From NCBI RefSeq assembly GCF_016899425.1, contig NZ_CP045996.1, positions 372,001-436,000 on the forward strand: a stretch of DNA of 64,000 bases, read 5' to 3'. Position 1 is the first letter of the stretch; every line of letters begins with the position of its first letter. The notes below the pieces were generated by a model that saw nothing but the letters and a program-made list of their open reading frames with translations, was not told where the DNA came from and ran no database searches. This DNA comes from Burkholderia sp. MS389 (lineage in GTDB: Bacteria > Pseudomonadota > Gammaproteobacteria > Burkholderiales > Burkholderiaceae). This document shows positions 44,994-53,160 of the stretch, piece after piece. The translations under genes were made by a program, and so were the position numbers.

Positions 44994-46463
44994 TTACGCG
45001 CGCTCGCTGATCGCCGTGAACTTGCGGTCGCGCACCCGCGCTTCGTCGGCGCCGCCGTGCACGAGGCTCAACGCTTCCGCGCGGCTCGCGACGCACGGCC
45101 CGGAGCCAAGTAGCGGCTGGCGCGCGGTTTCGCGCAGCGCGAGCACCGACACGATGCCGATGAACGACGCGCCCATCAGGTAGTACGCGGGCATCATCAG
45201 GTCGCCGGTGCGATCGACCAGCCACGCGGCGACGAGCGGCGTCGTGCCGCCGAACAGCGACACCGACACGTTGAAACCGATCGCGAGCGCGCCGTAGCGG
45301 ATCCGCGTCGGGAAGAGGGCAGGCAGCGCCGACGGCATCACGCCCGTGAACGTCGACAGCAGGATCCCGTAGATCAGCATCCCGCCGAAGATCGGCAGCA
45401 TGCCGCCGGTGCGGATCAGCATCAGCGCCGGCACCGACAGCGCGAGCAGGCCCACGCAGCCGGCCATCATCACCGGCTTGCGGCCGATCTTGTCGGACAG
45501 GTGCCCGGCGTACAGCGTCATCGGCATCATCAGCACCATCACGAGCAGCACCATGAAGAGGCCGTGCGATTCGCGCACGTGCAGCGTCGCCGACAGGTAG
45601 CTCGGCAGGTACGACAGCGCCATGTAGTCGGTCACGTTGAAGATCAGCACGAGGCCGACGCATTGCAGCAGCGGCTTCCACTGTTCGACGAGCAGCGTCG
45701 CGAAGCGCTGCTTCGGCCGCGCGCGCTCGTCCGCTTCGCGTGCTTCGGCCTCCTTCTGGAAGGCCGGCGTTTCCTCGAGCTTGAGCCGCACGTAGAGGCC
45801 CACGAGGCCGAGCGGGCCGGCGATGAAGAACGGCACGCGCCAGCCCCATGACAGCAGCGCTTCCTGCGACAGCGTGGCCGTCAGCAGCGCGACCGTGGCC
45901 GCGCCGAGCGTATAGCCGATCAGCGTGCCGAACTCGAGGAAGCTGCCCATGAAGCCGCGACGCTTGTCGGTCGAGAACTCGGCGATGAAGGTCGCCGCGC
46001 CGCCGTATTCGCCGCCGGTCGAGAAGCCCTGCACGAGGCGGGCGACGAGCAGCAGGATCGGCGCCAGGATGCCGATCGACGCATAACTCGGGATCAGGCC
46101 GATCGCGAAGGTGCCGACGGCCATCATGATCATCGTCGCGGCGAGCACGCGCTGGCGGCCGATGCGGTCGCCGAGCGGCCCGAACACCATGCCGCCGAGC
46201 GGACGCACGAGGAACGCGGCCGCGAACGTGCCGAAGGTCGCGAGCAACTGCGCGGACGGGCTGCTCGACGGGAAGAACACCTTGCCGAGCGTGACGGCGA
46301 TATAGCTGTAGACGCCGAAGTCGAACCATTCCATCGCATTGCCGAACGCCATCGCGCCGACCGCGCGCTTGAGGACGGCCGGGTCGACGATCGTGATGTC
46401 ATCCAGCTTGATGGACTGGCGCGAAGACCGGGTTTTCGCGGGGCGCGCTTGCGATGAACTCAA
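44994..46463 (-). CDS. MHS-family major facilitator (ProP-like proton symporter)
   Basis: A 489-residue transporter with 12 helices. It shows the metabolite:H+ symporter signatures NAMEWFDFGVYSYIAVTLGKVFFP, FLVRPLGGMVFGPLGDRIGRQRVL, LLLVARLVQGFSTGGEYGGAATFIAEF and GHLSDKIGRKPVMMAG. The wording is that of ProP-type proline/betaine or alpha-ketoglutarate permeases; substrate is not certain. The long C-terminal tail lacks the coiled coil of E. coli ProP. The TTG start at 46463 is supported by GGAGAG four bases upstream. Stands alone between convergent and divergent neighbours. Confidence 0.9.
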   Translation of the reverse strand: MSSSQARPAKTRSSRQSIKLDDITIVDPAVLKRAVGAMAFGNAMEWFDFGVYSYIAVTLGKVFFPSSSPSAQLLATFGTFAAAFLVRPLGGMVFGPLGDRIGRQRVLAATMIMMAVGTFAIGLIPSYASIGILAPILLLVARLVQGFSTGGEYGGAATFIAEFSTDKRRGFMGSFLEFGTLIGYTLGAATVALLTATLSQEALLSWGWRVPFFIAGPLGLVGLYVRLKLEETPAFQKEAEAREADERARPKQRFATLLVEQWKPLLQCVGLVLIFNVTDYMALSYLPSYLSATLHVRESHGLFMVLLVMVLMMPMTLYAGHLSDKIGRKPVMMAGCVGLLALSVPALMLIRTGGMLPIFGGMLIYGILLSTFTGVMPSALPALFPTRIRYGALAIGFNVSVSLFGGTTPLVAAWLVDRTGDLMMPAYYLMGASFIGIVSVLALRETARQPLLGSGPCVASRAEALSLVHGGADEARVRDRKFTAISERA

Positions 46464-46740
46464 TGATCTCTCCTGGAATGGCCTTGGCGGCGCGGCCGGC
46501 GGGAATGCAGCGGGGGCGTGCGGGCCGACGGACAGCGAAGGCGGATGTCTCGGGGATGCCTCGATGCCGGTGGCGTGACGCGCGCGGCGGACGACACCGG
46601 GCAGGTGTGTTGTGCGAACCAGTTTAGAGAAACGGGCGCGAGCGGCTATCGGTCATGCGCCCGGAACCCGGTGGTAAACGACACGCGGGGAAGCAGCGAT
46701 GCCGATCGCGCCCCGGTGGGCGCAGGCGCGGCGTGGACGG

Positions 46741-47769
46741 TCATCTCGCCGGGCGCCGGCTCGCGGAGACCAGCAACGCGACGAACGCCGCTTCGTCCGC
46801 GCGCAGGCCGCGCGGCGTACGCCGGACCGCGAGCGCGGCGAGCGTGCCCGCCTCGAACGCGTCGAGTACAGCCGGATGGATGTAGCAGCGCCGGCACACG
46901 GCCGGCGTGTTGCGCAGCAGGTCGGCCACCGCGCGCACGGTCTCGACGATCTGCTTGCGCGCATGCGTGACGCCGCGATGCTCGATGCGCCGCAGCAATC
47001 CGAGCGCGTGCACGCTGCCGGCCCAGGTCCGGTAATCCTTCGCGGTGAAATCGGCGCCGCCGGCCTCGCGCAGGTAGTCGTTCACGTCGGACGACCCGAC
47101 CGGATGGCGTACGCCGTCGTCGTCCACATACTGGAACAGCTCGTGCCCGGGCAACTCCGCGCAGCGCCGGACGATCCGCGCGACCCGCGCGTCGTCGACC
47201 GTCACGTCGTGCTCGATCCCGCTCTTGCCGGCAAAGCGCAGCCGCACCTGGCCGGGCTGGATCTTCAAATGGCGCTTGCGCAGCGTCGTCAGCCCGTACG
47301 AGCCGTTTTCGCGCGCATATTCCGCGTTGCCGATCCGCGCGAGCGTCGTATCGAGCAAGCGGACGATCGTCGCGACGACCTTGTCGCGCGGCATACCCGG
47401 CAGCGCCAGATCGCGCGCGACGCGGGCGCGGATGCGCGGCAGCGCCCGCGCGAACGCGGCCATCCGCGCGTACTTGTTCGCATCGCGGGTTTCCCGCCAT
47501 TGCGGGTGATAGCGGTACTGCTTGCGGCCGCGCGCGTCGCGGCCCGTCGCCTGCAAGTGGCCGAGCGGGTCGGCGCAGATCCACACGTCGGTGTACGCGG
47601 GCGGGATCGCGAGCGCGTCGATGCGGGCGATTTCCGCGGCATCGCGAATCCGCATGCCGTCCGGCCCGTAGTACGCGAAGCCGTTGCGCAGCCGGCGGCG
47701 CGTGTAGCCGGGCTGGCGGTCGTCGACATGGCGCAGCGCCGCGACGGCGCTCGAAGCGGGCCGCTTCAT
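46741..47769 (-). CDS. type IB DNA topoisomerase (poxvirus-like)
   Basis: A 342-residue enzyme of the bacterial topoisomerase IB family. The N-terminal domain has YTRRRLRNGFAYYGPDG, IPPAYTDVWICADPLGHLQATGRDARGRKQYRYHP and the catalytic core LTTLRKRHLK, KSGIEHDV, FTAKDYRTWAGSV (Arg) and NTPAVCRRCYIHPAV with the active-site Tyr296. It relaxes supercoils by transient 3'-phosphotyrosine linkage. Such genes are common on proteobacterial accessory and secondary replicons. Neighbours give no functional link. Confidence 0.93.
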   Translation of the reverse strand: MKRPASSAVAALRHVDDRQPGYTRRRLRNGFAYYGPDGMRIRDAAEIARIDALAIPPAYTDVWICADPLGHLQATGRDARGRKQYRYHPQWRETRDANKYARMAAFARALPRIRARVARDLALPGMPRDKVVATIVRLLDTTLARIGNAEYARENGSYGLTTLRKRHLKIQPGQVRLRFAGKSGIEHDVTVDDARVARIVRRCAELPGHELFQYVDDDGVRHPVGSSDVNDYLREAGGADFTAKDYRTWAGSVHALGLLRRIEHRGVTHARKQIVETVRAVADLLRNTPAVCRRCYIHPAVLDAFEAGTLAALAVRRTPRGLRADEAAFVALLVSASRRPAR

Positions 47770-48142
47770 GTCGCGACGCGCCGGCCGGCGGCGGCGGTGC
47801 GCGGCGACCCGCGCTCACGGGCAGCGATCATGCTTGTCTCCTTGGGTTCGCGTGAAGGGCGCTCGCCTGGCATGGGGTGCGAACAGCCATTGCGACGGAG
47901 CAAGAACCGTGCGCCGCCGCGCCCGGCCTCGCTCGCGTGGTTAGGTGTTTATACGCATGCCGATTCCGGCATCGCCCCAATCCAATATTTCATTGGAAGG
48001 TTATCGGACTTGTTCCTAAACTGATGCGGGGCCTGTATACCGCGCCGGCACGACACGCCGGCCGGGGCAGCCCGATCCGCGCCAGCGCCACGCAGAAACA
48101 CAACAGCGCCGCGGCACACAACGACATCATCGGAGACGGACC
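47770..48142. promoter_or_regulatory. promoter region of the ytfQRT-yjfF operon
   Basis: A 373-base divergent gap between the topoisomerase gene and the sugar importer operon. It becomes AT-rich near 47975-48010, where the dyad TCCAAT-ATTTC-ATTGGA (47981-47997) lies about 145 bases upstream of the ATG. GGAGACGG just before 48143 is the ribosome site. No repressor gene is adjacent. Confidence 0.5.
47981..47997. promoter_or_regulatory. inverted repeat TCCAAT-N5-ATTGGA
   Basis: Perfect 6-base arms with a 5-base AT-rich spacer in the importer operon's upstream region. Candidate operator or CCAAT-like activator site; no protein assigned. Confidence 0.35.
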
Positions 48143-49105
48143 ATGACATTCATCAGGAAGCTCGCGGCCGGCGCGATCGTCGCCGCGGCGACGGTGCTGG
48201 CAGGCGGCGCGCACGCGCAGCAAAAGCCGATCACGCTCGGGTTCTCGCAGGTCGGCGCGGAAAGCGCGTGGCGCACCGCGAACACCGTATCGGTGAAGGG
48301 CGCGGCGAAGGACGCCGGCATCAACCTGAAGTTTTCCGACGCACAGCAGAAACAGGAGAACCAGATTCGCGCGATCCGCTCGTTCATCGCGCAGAAGGTC
48401 GACGTGATCGCGTTCTCGCCGGTCGTCGAATCGGGCTGGGAGCCGGTGCTGACCGAAGCGAAGGCCGCGCATATCCCGGTGATCCTGACCGACCGCGGCG
48501 TCGACGTGAAGGACCCGTCGCTGTACGTGACGATGATCGGCTCCGACTTCCTCGAGGAAGGGCGGCGCGCCGGCCACTGGCTCGAAGAGCGCTACAAGAA
48601 CGATGCGGGCCCGATCAATATCGTCGAGCTGCAGGGCACGGTCGGCTCCGCGCCGGCCAACGACCGCCGCGCGGGCCTGCTCGAAGTGATCAAGAACAAT
48701 CCGAAATTCAAGGTCATCGCATCGCAGAGCGGCGACTTCACGCTCGCCGGCGGCAAGCAGGTGATGGAAGCGTTCGCGAAGACCTACGGCAAGCAGATCA
48801 ACGTCGTCTACGCGCACAACGACGACATGGCGCTCGGCGCGATCCAGGCGATGGAAGAGGCCGGCATCAAGCCCGGCAAGGACGTCAGCGTCGTGTCGTT
48901 CGACGCGACCAAGGGCGGCTTTCAGGCGATGGTCGCGGGCAAGATCAACGTCGACGTCGAATGCAGCCCGCTGCTCGGCCCGCAACTGATGACCGCGGTG
49001 AAGGACGTGGTCGCCGGCAAGCAGTTGCCCAAGCGCATCGTGACCAACGAGACGGTGTTCCCGATGAACGTCGCGGCGCAGGTGCTGCCGACCCGCAAGT
49101 ACTGA
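48143..49105 (+). CDS. ytfQ: galactofuranose-type ABC importer, periplasmic binding protein
   Basis: A 320-residue exported protein with signal peptide MTFIRKLAAGAIVAAATVLAGGAHA. The mature sequence tracks E. coli YtfQ closely: ITLGFSQVGAESAWRTAN, DAQQKQENQIRAIRSFIAQKVDVI, SPVVESGWEPVLTEAK, VDVKDPSLYVTMIGSD, IVELQGTVGS and VVYAHNDDMALGAIQAMEEAGIKPGKD. Family knowledge: YtfQ binds furanose galactose. It delivers sugar to the YtfT/YjfF permease. It is separated from the ATPase gene by a 60-base spacer holding a strong hairpin, usual for the most abundant component. Confidence 0.93.
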   Translation: MTFIRKLAAGAIVAAATVLAGGAHAQQKPITLGFSQVGAESAWRTANTVSVKGAAKDAGINLKFSDAQQKQENQIRAIRSFIAQKVDVIAFSPVVESGWEPVLTEAKAAHIPVILTDRGVDVKDPSLYVTMIGSDFLEEGRRAGHWLEERYKNDAGPINIVELQGTVGSAPANDRRAGLLEVIKNNPKFKVIASQSGDFTLAGGKQVMEAFAKTYGKQINVVYAHNDDMALGAIQAMEEAGIKPGKDVSVVSFDATKGGFQAMVAGKINVDVECSPLLGPQLMTAVKDVVAGKQLPKRIVTNETVFPMNVAAQVLPTRKY

Positions 49106-49115
49106 CCTGTCCGCT

Positions 49116-49143
49116 CGGACGGCGGCGTCGCGGCCGCCGTCCG
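49116..49143 (+). other. intercistronic hairpin between ytfQ and ytfR
   Basis: CGGACGGCGGC (49116-49126) pairs perfectly with GCCGCCGTCCG (49133-49143) around GTCGCG: an 11-bp GC stem 11 bases after the ytfQ stop. No U-run follows, so it more likely protects the ytfQ message 3' end and lowers downstream expression than terminates fully. Confidence 0.6.
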
Positions 49144-49165
49144 GCGACGCTTCGAGGGAGGATGC

Positions 49166-50680
49166 ATGCAGAGTCCGCCGGTGGTCGAGATGATCGGCAT
49201 CGACAAGTCGTTTCCGGGCGTCAGCGCGCTGCAGCGCGTGGACTTCCGGTTGTTTCCGGGCGAGATCCACGCGCTGATGGGCCAGAACGGCGCGGGCAAG
49301 TCGACGCTGATCAACGTGCTCACCGGCGTGCATGCGCACGATGCGGGCGAGATTCGCGTCGGCGGCGCGCCGGTGAATTTCGCCGCGCCGCGCGAGGCCG
49401 AGGCGGCCGGGATCCAGACGCTGTATCAGGAAGTGAACCTCTGCGCGAACCTGTCGGTCGCGGAGAACATCTTCGCGGGCCGGCAGCCGATGCGGCGCGG
49501 CGCGATCGACTGGAAGACGATCCACGCACGGGCGCGCGACGCGCTCGCCGAACTCGATCTCGCGCTCGACGTCACGCGTTCGCTCGATTCGTATCCGATC
49601 GCGGTGCAGCAGATGGTCGCGATCGCGCGGGCGGTGTCGGTCGACGCGCGCGTGCTGATTCTCGACGAACCGACGTCGAGCCTCGACGACGGCGAGGTCG
49701 CGCGGCTGTTCGACGTGCTGCGCCGGCTGAAGGCGTCGGGTATCGCGATCCTGTTCGTCACGCATTTTCTCGAGCAGACCTATGCGGTGTCCGACCGGAT
49801 CACCGTAATGCGCAACGGCGAGCGCGAAGGCGAGTACCTCGCGCGCGACCTGCCGGTCGACGTGCTGGTCGCGAAGATGACCGGCCGCGAGCGCATGTCC
49901 GACACGTTGCAGGCCGGCGCCGCCGCGGTCGAGCGTACCGCCGCGGCCGATGCGCCGTTCCTGTCGATGCAGCAGGTCGGCCGTCGCGGGATGATGAGCG
50001 CGCTCGATCTCGACGTGCGCCCCGGCGAGATCGTCGGGCTGGCCGGACTGCTCGGCTCGGGCCGCACCGAAACCGCGCAACTGGCGTTCGCCGCCGCGCG
50101 CCCCGATACCGGCGCGATCGAGATCGACGGCGCGCGCAAGCGGCTCGCGTCGCCGCACGACGCGGTGCGCAACGGGATCGCGTACTGCCCGGAGGATCGC
50201 AAGAAGGAGGGTATCGTCGCCGCACTGTCGATCCGCGAGAACATCGTGCTCGCGCTGCAGGCGCGGCGCGGCTGGTGGCGGCTGATCGGTCGGGCGCGCC
50301 AGCGCGAGATCGCGGACACGTATATCGCGCGGCTCGGCATCAAGGCGCGCGACGCGGAACAGCCGATCGGACTGCTGTCGGGCGGCAACCAGCAGAAGGT
50401 GCTGCTCGCGCGCTGGCTCGCGACGGACCCGAAGCTGCTGATTCTCGACGAGCCGACGCGCGGCATCGACGTCGCCGCGAAGTTCGACATCATGGAGCGC
50501 GTGCTCGCGCTGTGCGCGCAGGGGCTTGCGATCCTGTTCATCTCGTCGGAGATCGGCGAGGTCGTGCGCGTGAGCCACCGGATCGCGGTGCTGCGCGACC
50601 GGCGCAAGGTCGCGGAGCTGAGCGGCGCCGATGCGTCCGAGGAACAGGTTTACCGGTTGATCGCAGGAGGCCAGTCATGA
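49166..50680 (+). CDS. ytfR: galactofuranose-type ABC importer, duplicated ATPase
   Basis: A 504-residue protein with two nucleotide-binding domains in tandem, as in all carbohydrate uptake 2 (CUT2) systems. The first has Walker A GQNGAGKST (39-47), IQTLYQEVNLCANLSVAENIF and Walker B LILDEPTSSLDD. The second has the degenerate Walker A GLLGSGRTE, CPEDRKKEGIV, LLSGGNQQKVLLARWL and LILDEPTRGIDV. The altered second P-loop is normal for the family. It powers import through YtfT/YjfF. Overlaps ytfT by ATGA. Confidence 0.94.
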   Translation: MQSPPVVEMIGIDKSFPGVSALQRVDFRLFPGEIHALMGQNGAGKSTLINVLTGVHAHDAGEIRVGGAPVNFAAPREAEAAGIQTLYQEVNLCANLSVAENIFAGRQPMRRGAIDWKTIHARARDALAELDLALDVTRSLDSYPIAVQQMVAIARAVSVDARVLILDEPTSSLDDGEVARLFDVLRRLKASGIAILFVTHFLEQTYAVSDRITVMRNGEREGEYLARDLPVDVLVAKMTGRERMSDTLQAGAAAVERTAAADAPFLSMQQVGRRGMMSALDLDVRPGEIVGLAGLLGSGRTETAQLAFAAARPDTGAIEIDGARKRLASPHDAVRNGIAYCPEDRKKEGIVAALSIRENIVLALQARRGWWRLIGRARQREIADTYIARLGIKARDAEQPIGLLSGGNQQKVLLARWLATDPKLLILDEPTRGIDVAAKFDIMERVLALCAQGLAILFISSEIGEVVRVSHRIAVLRDRRKVAELSGADASEEQVYRLIAGGQS

Positions 50681-51720
50681 CGTGGCTACGCACGCTGTTT
50701 CGTCATTCGCTCGCGTGGCCGGTGCTGACGCTCGTGCTGCTGTTCGCGCTGGACGTCGCGCATCGTCCCGGTTTCCTGTCGATCGCGCTGCTCGACGGCC
50801 ATCTGTTCGGCGCGCCGATCGACATCCTGAATCGCGCGGCGCCGCTCGTGATCGTGTCGCTCGGCATGACGCTCGTGATCGCGACGCGCGGGATCGACAT
50901 CTCGGTCGGCGCGATCGTCGCGATCGCCGGCGCGGCGGCCGCGACCGTGCTGGAGGCGGACCCGTCGCAAGTCGGCACGGCGCTGGTCGCCGCGCTCGGC
51001 GTCGGGCTGCTGGCCGGCGCGTGGAACGGGCTGCTCGTCGCCTTCGTCGGGATGCAGCCGATCATCGCGACGCTGATCCTGATGGTGGCCGGGCGCGGCA
51101 TCGCGCAACTGCTGACGGGCGGCCAGATCATCCCGATCGGCGCGCCCGGCTACCTCGCACTCGGCGGCGGCTATCTCGCGACCGTGCCGTGCGCGGTGTG
51201 GATCGCGCTGGCGACGATCGGCGCGATCGCGCTGCTGGTGAACCGCACGGCGCTCGGGCTGTTCATTCGCGCGATCGGCGTGAATCCGGTCGCGACGCGG
51301 CTCGTCGGGCTGCGCTCGGGTGCGATCGTGTTCGGCGTGTATCTGTGCTCGGGCGTGATGTCGGCGCTCGCGGGCATCCTCGCGAGCTCGAACGTGCGCA
51401 GCGCCGACGGCAACAACGCGGGGCTGCTGCTCGAACTCGACGCGATCCTCGCGGTCACGCTCGGTGGCACGTCGCTGCTCGGCGGCCGCTTCAGCCTCGC
51501 GGGCTCGGTGCTCGGCGCGCTGATCATCCAGACGCTCACCTACACGACCTATTCGATCGGCGTGCCGCCGGAGGCGACGCTCGTCGTCAAGGCGGTCGTC
51601 GTGATCGTCGTGACGCTGATCCAGTCGGACGCGGCGCGCGCGCTGCTCGTGCGGCATGCGTCGCGGCTGCTGCCTTCCGCGCGATCGCGCGCCACCACCA
51701 CCGGAGCGACGCCGCGATGA
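50677..51720 (+). CDS. ytfT: galactofuranose-type ABC importer, permease 1
   Basis: A 347-residue CUT2 permease with about 8-10 helices. Family wording includes VIVSLGMTLVIATRGIDISVGAIVAIAGA, PIIATLILMVAGRGIAQLLTGGQIIPIG, LGLFIRAIGVNPVATRLVGLRSG and DAILAVTLGGTSLLGGRFSLAGSVLGALIIQTL. It forms the membrane channel as a heterodimer with YjfF. CAGGAGG precedes the ATG, and ATGA overlaps join it to both neighbours. The last 20 residues are a polar tail. Confidence 0.92.
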   Translation: MTWLRTLFRHSLAWPVLTLVLLFALDVAHRPGFLSIALLDGHLFGAPIDILNRAAPLVIVSLGMTLVIATRGIDISVGAIVAIAGAAAATVLEADPSQVGTALVAALGVGLLAGAWNGLLVAFVGMQPIIATLILMVAGRGIAQLLTGGQIIPIGAPGYLALGGGYLATVPCAVWIALATIGAIALLVNRTALGLFIRAIGVNPVATRLVGLRSGAIVFGVYLCSGVMSALAGILASSNVRSADGNNAGLLLELDAILAVTLGGTSLLGGRFSLAGSVLGALIIQTLTYTTYSIGVPPEATLVVKAVVVIVVTLIQSDAARALLVRHASRLLPSARSRATTTGATPR

Positions 51721-52805
51721 CCCGTTTCCTTGGCCGCCTCGCCGATCCGCGCACGCTGCCGATCGTCGTGACGATCGTGCTGTTCGCCGCGCTGTTCGGC
51801 TTCGGGTCCGTGATGTACACGGGCTTTTTCTCGATGCAGGTATTGACCGGCCTGCTCGTCGACAATGCGTTCCTGCTGATCGTCGCGATCGGGATGACGT
51901 TCGTGATCGTGTCGGGCGGCATCGACCTGTCGGTCGGCTCGGTCGTTGCGCTGACAACGATCTTCTGCGCGGTCGGCGCCGAACGGCTGCACTGGCCCGT
52001 GTGGGTGATCGTGCCGCTGGTGCTCGCGTTCGGCGCGCTGTACGGCGCGGCGATGGGCGCGCTGATCCACTACTTCAAGCTGCAGCCGTTCATCGTCACG
52101 CTCGCCGGGATGTTTCTCGCGCGCGGCGCGTGCTTCCTGATTACGACGCAGTCGATCACGATCAATGCGCCGGCGTTCCATGCGATCGCGGGCATCAGCG
52201 TGCCGCTCGGCAGCGGCATGCTGAGCGCCGGTGCGCTGATCGCGCTCGCGACGCTCGCCGTCGCGATCTACGTCGCGCATTTCACGCGCTTCGGCCGCAA
52301 CGTGTATGCGGTCGGCGGCAACGAACGCTCGGCGCTGCTGATGGGCTTGCCGGTCGCGCGCACGAAGGTCGGCGTCTATGCGCTGAGCGGCTTCTGTTCG
52401 GCGCTCGGCGGCGTGGTGTTCACGCTCTACGTGCTGTCGGGCTACGGGCTGCAGGCGCAGGGGATGGAGCTTGACGCGATCGCCGCGACCGTGATCGGCG
52501 GCACGCTGCTGACGGGCGGCGTGGGTTACGTGATCGGCTCGGTGTTCGGCGTCGGCATCCTCGGCACGATCCAGGTGCTGATCACGTTCGACGGCACGCT
52601 GAGTTCGTGGTGGACGCGGATCGTGATCGGCGCGCTGCTGTGCGTGTTCTGCGTGCTGCAGCGGGTCATCGAGCGGCACGCGACGCGGCGCCGCACCGGC
52701 GGCACGGGGCTCGGCGCGCGGCGGCCGACGCAGGCTGCCGCGCCCGCGCGGCCGGCGCCGCCCAAGGAGGACATCGGGCTGGTATCGACGATGCGGCGAT
52801 CGTAG
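51717..52805 (+). CDS. yjfF: galactofuranose-type ABC importer, permease 2
   Basis: A 362-residue CUT2 permease related to YtfT but distinct: LLIVAIGMTFVIVSGGIDLSVGSVVALTTI, QPFIVTLAGMFLARGACFLITTQSITI, FGRNVYAVGGNERSALLMGLPVARTKVGVYALSG and LDAIAATVIGGTLLTGGVGYVIGSVFGVGILG. The Ala/Pro/Arg-rich C-terminal tail (about residues 320-362) is longer than in E. coli YjfF. Last importer gene; the small downstream gene begins 33 bases later. Confidence 0.92.
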   Translation: MTRFLGRLADPRTLPIVVTIVLFAALFGFGSVMYTGFFSMQVLTGLLVDNAFLLIVAIGMTFVIVSGGIDLSVGSVVALTTIFCAVGAERLHWPVWVIVPLVLAFGALYGAAMGALIHYFKLQPFIVTLAGMFLARGACFLITTQSITINAPAFHAIAGISVPLGSGMLSAGALIALATLAVAIYVAHFTRFGRNVYAVGGNERSALLMGLPVARTKVGVYALSGFCSALGGVVFTLYVLSGYGLQAQGMELDAIAATVIGGTLLTGGVGYVIGSVFGVGILGTIQVLITFDGTLSSWWTRIVIGALLCVFCVLQRVIERHATRRRTGGTGLGARRPTQAAAPARPAPPKEDIGLVSTMRRS

Positions 52806-52838
52806 TGCGACCGACTACCCTTGCGCGAGGAGAACACG

Positions 52839-53126
52839 ATGAAGCGCGATGATCTGACGACGGGCATGGCCGATGCGCTGGCCGTCGAGCATGGCCGTCG
52901 GCCGCTGCTCGACCTGGGCGACGCGCGCGACTGCCGGATCGTGGCCGACGCGCTGCGGGTGCTGCTGCGCGAGCGCTCGGAAGCGCTGGCGTTCGCGATG
53001 CGCGTGGCCGACGAGCATGGCCGGCCGCGCCCGGATGCCGGCGAATTCGGCTTGACCGACATCATTCGGCTGGCCCGCGTGGTCGAGCGGGCCGATCGGC
53101 GGCGCGCGGGAATCGCGGTGGAGTGA
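52839..53126 (+). CDS. small uncharacterised protein (95 aa)
   Basis: A 95-residue soluble, charged, helical protein. GAGGAG six bases before ATG 52839 supports translation. Two predicted amphipathic helices (CRIVADALRVLLRERSEALAFAMRVADEH and FGLTDIIRLARVVERADRR) are visible; no family recognised. It follows yjfF by 33 bases on the same strand and may be the tail gene of the importer operon. Convergent with the sensor kinase gene. Confidence 0.6.
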   Translation: MKRDDLTTGMADALAVEHGRRPLLDLGDARDCRIVADALRVLLRERSEALAFAMRVADEHGRPRPDAGEFGLTDIIRLARVVERADRRRAGIAVE

Positions 53127-53160
53127 CGCGCGCGGCCGCATGCCGCTTGCGTCCGCGCCG

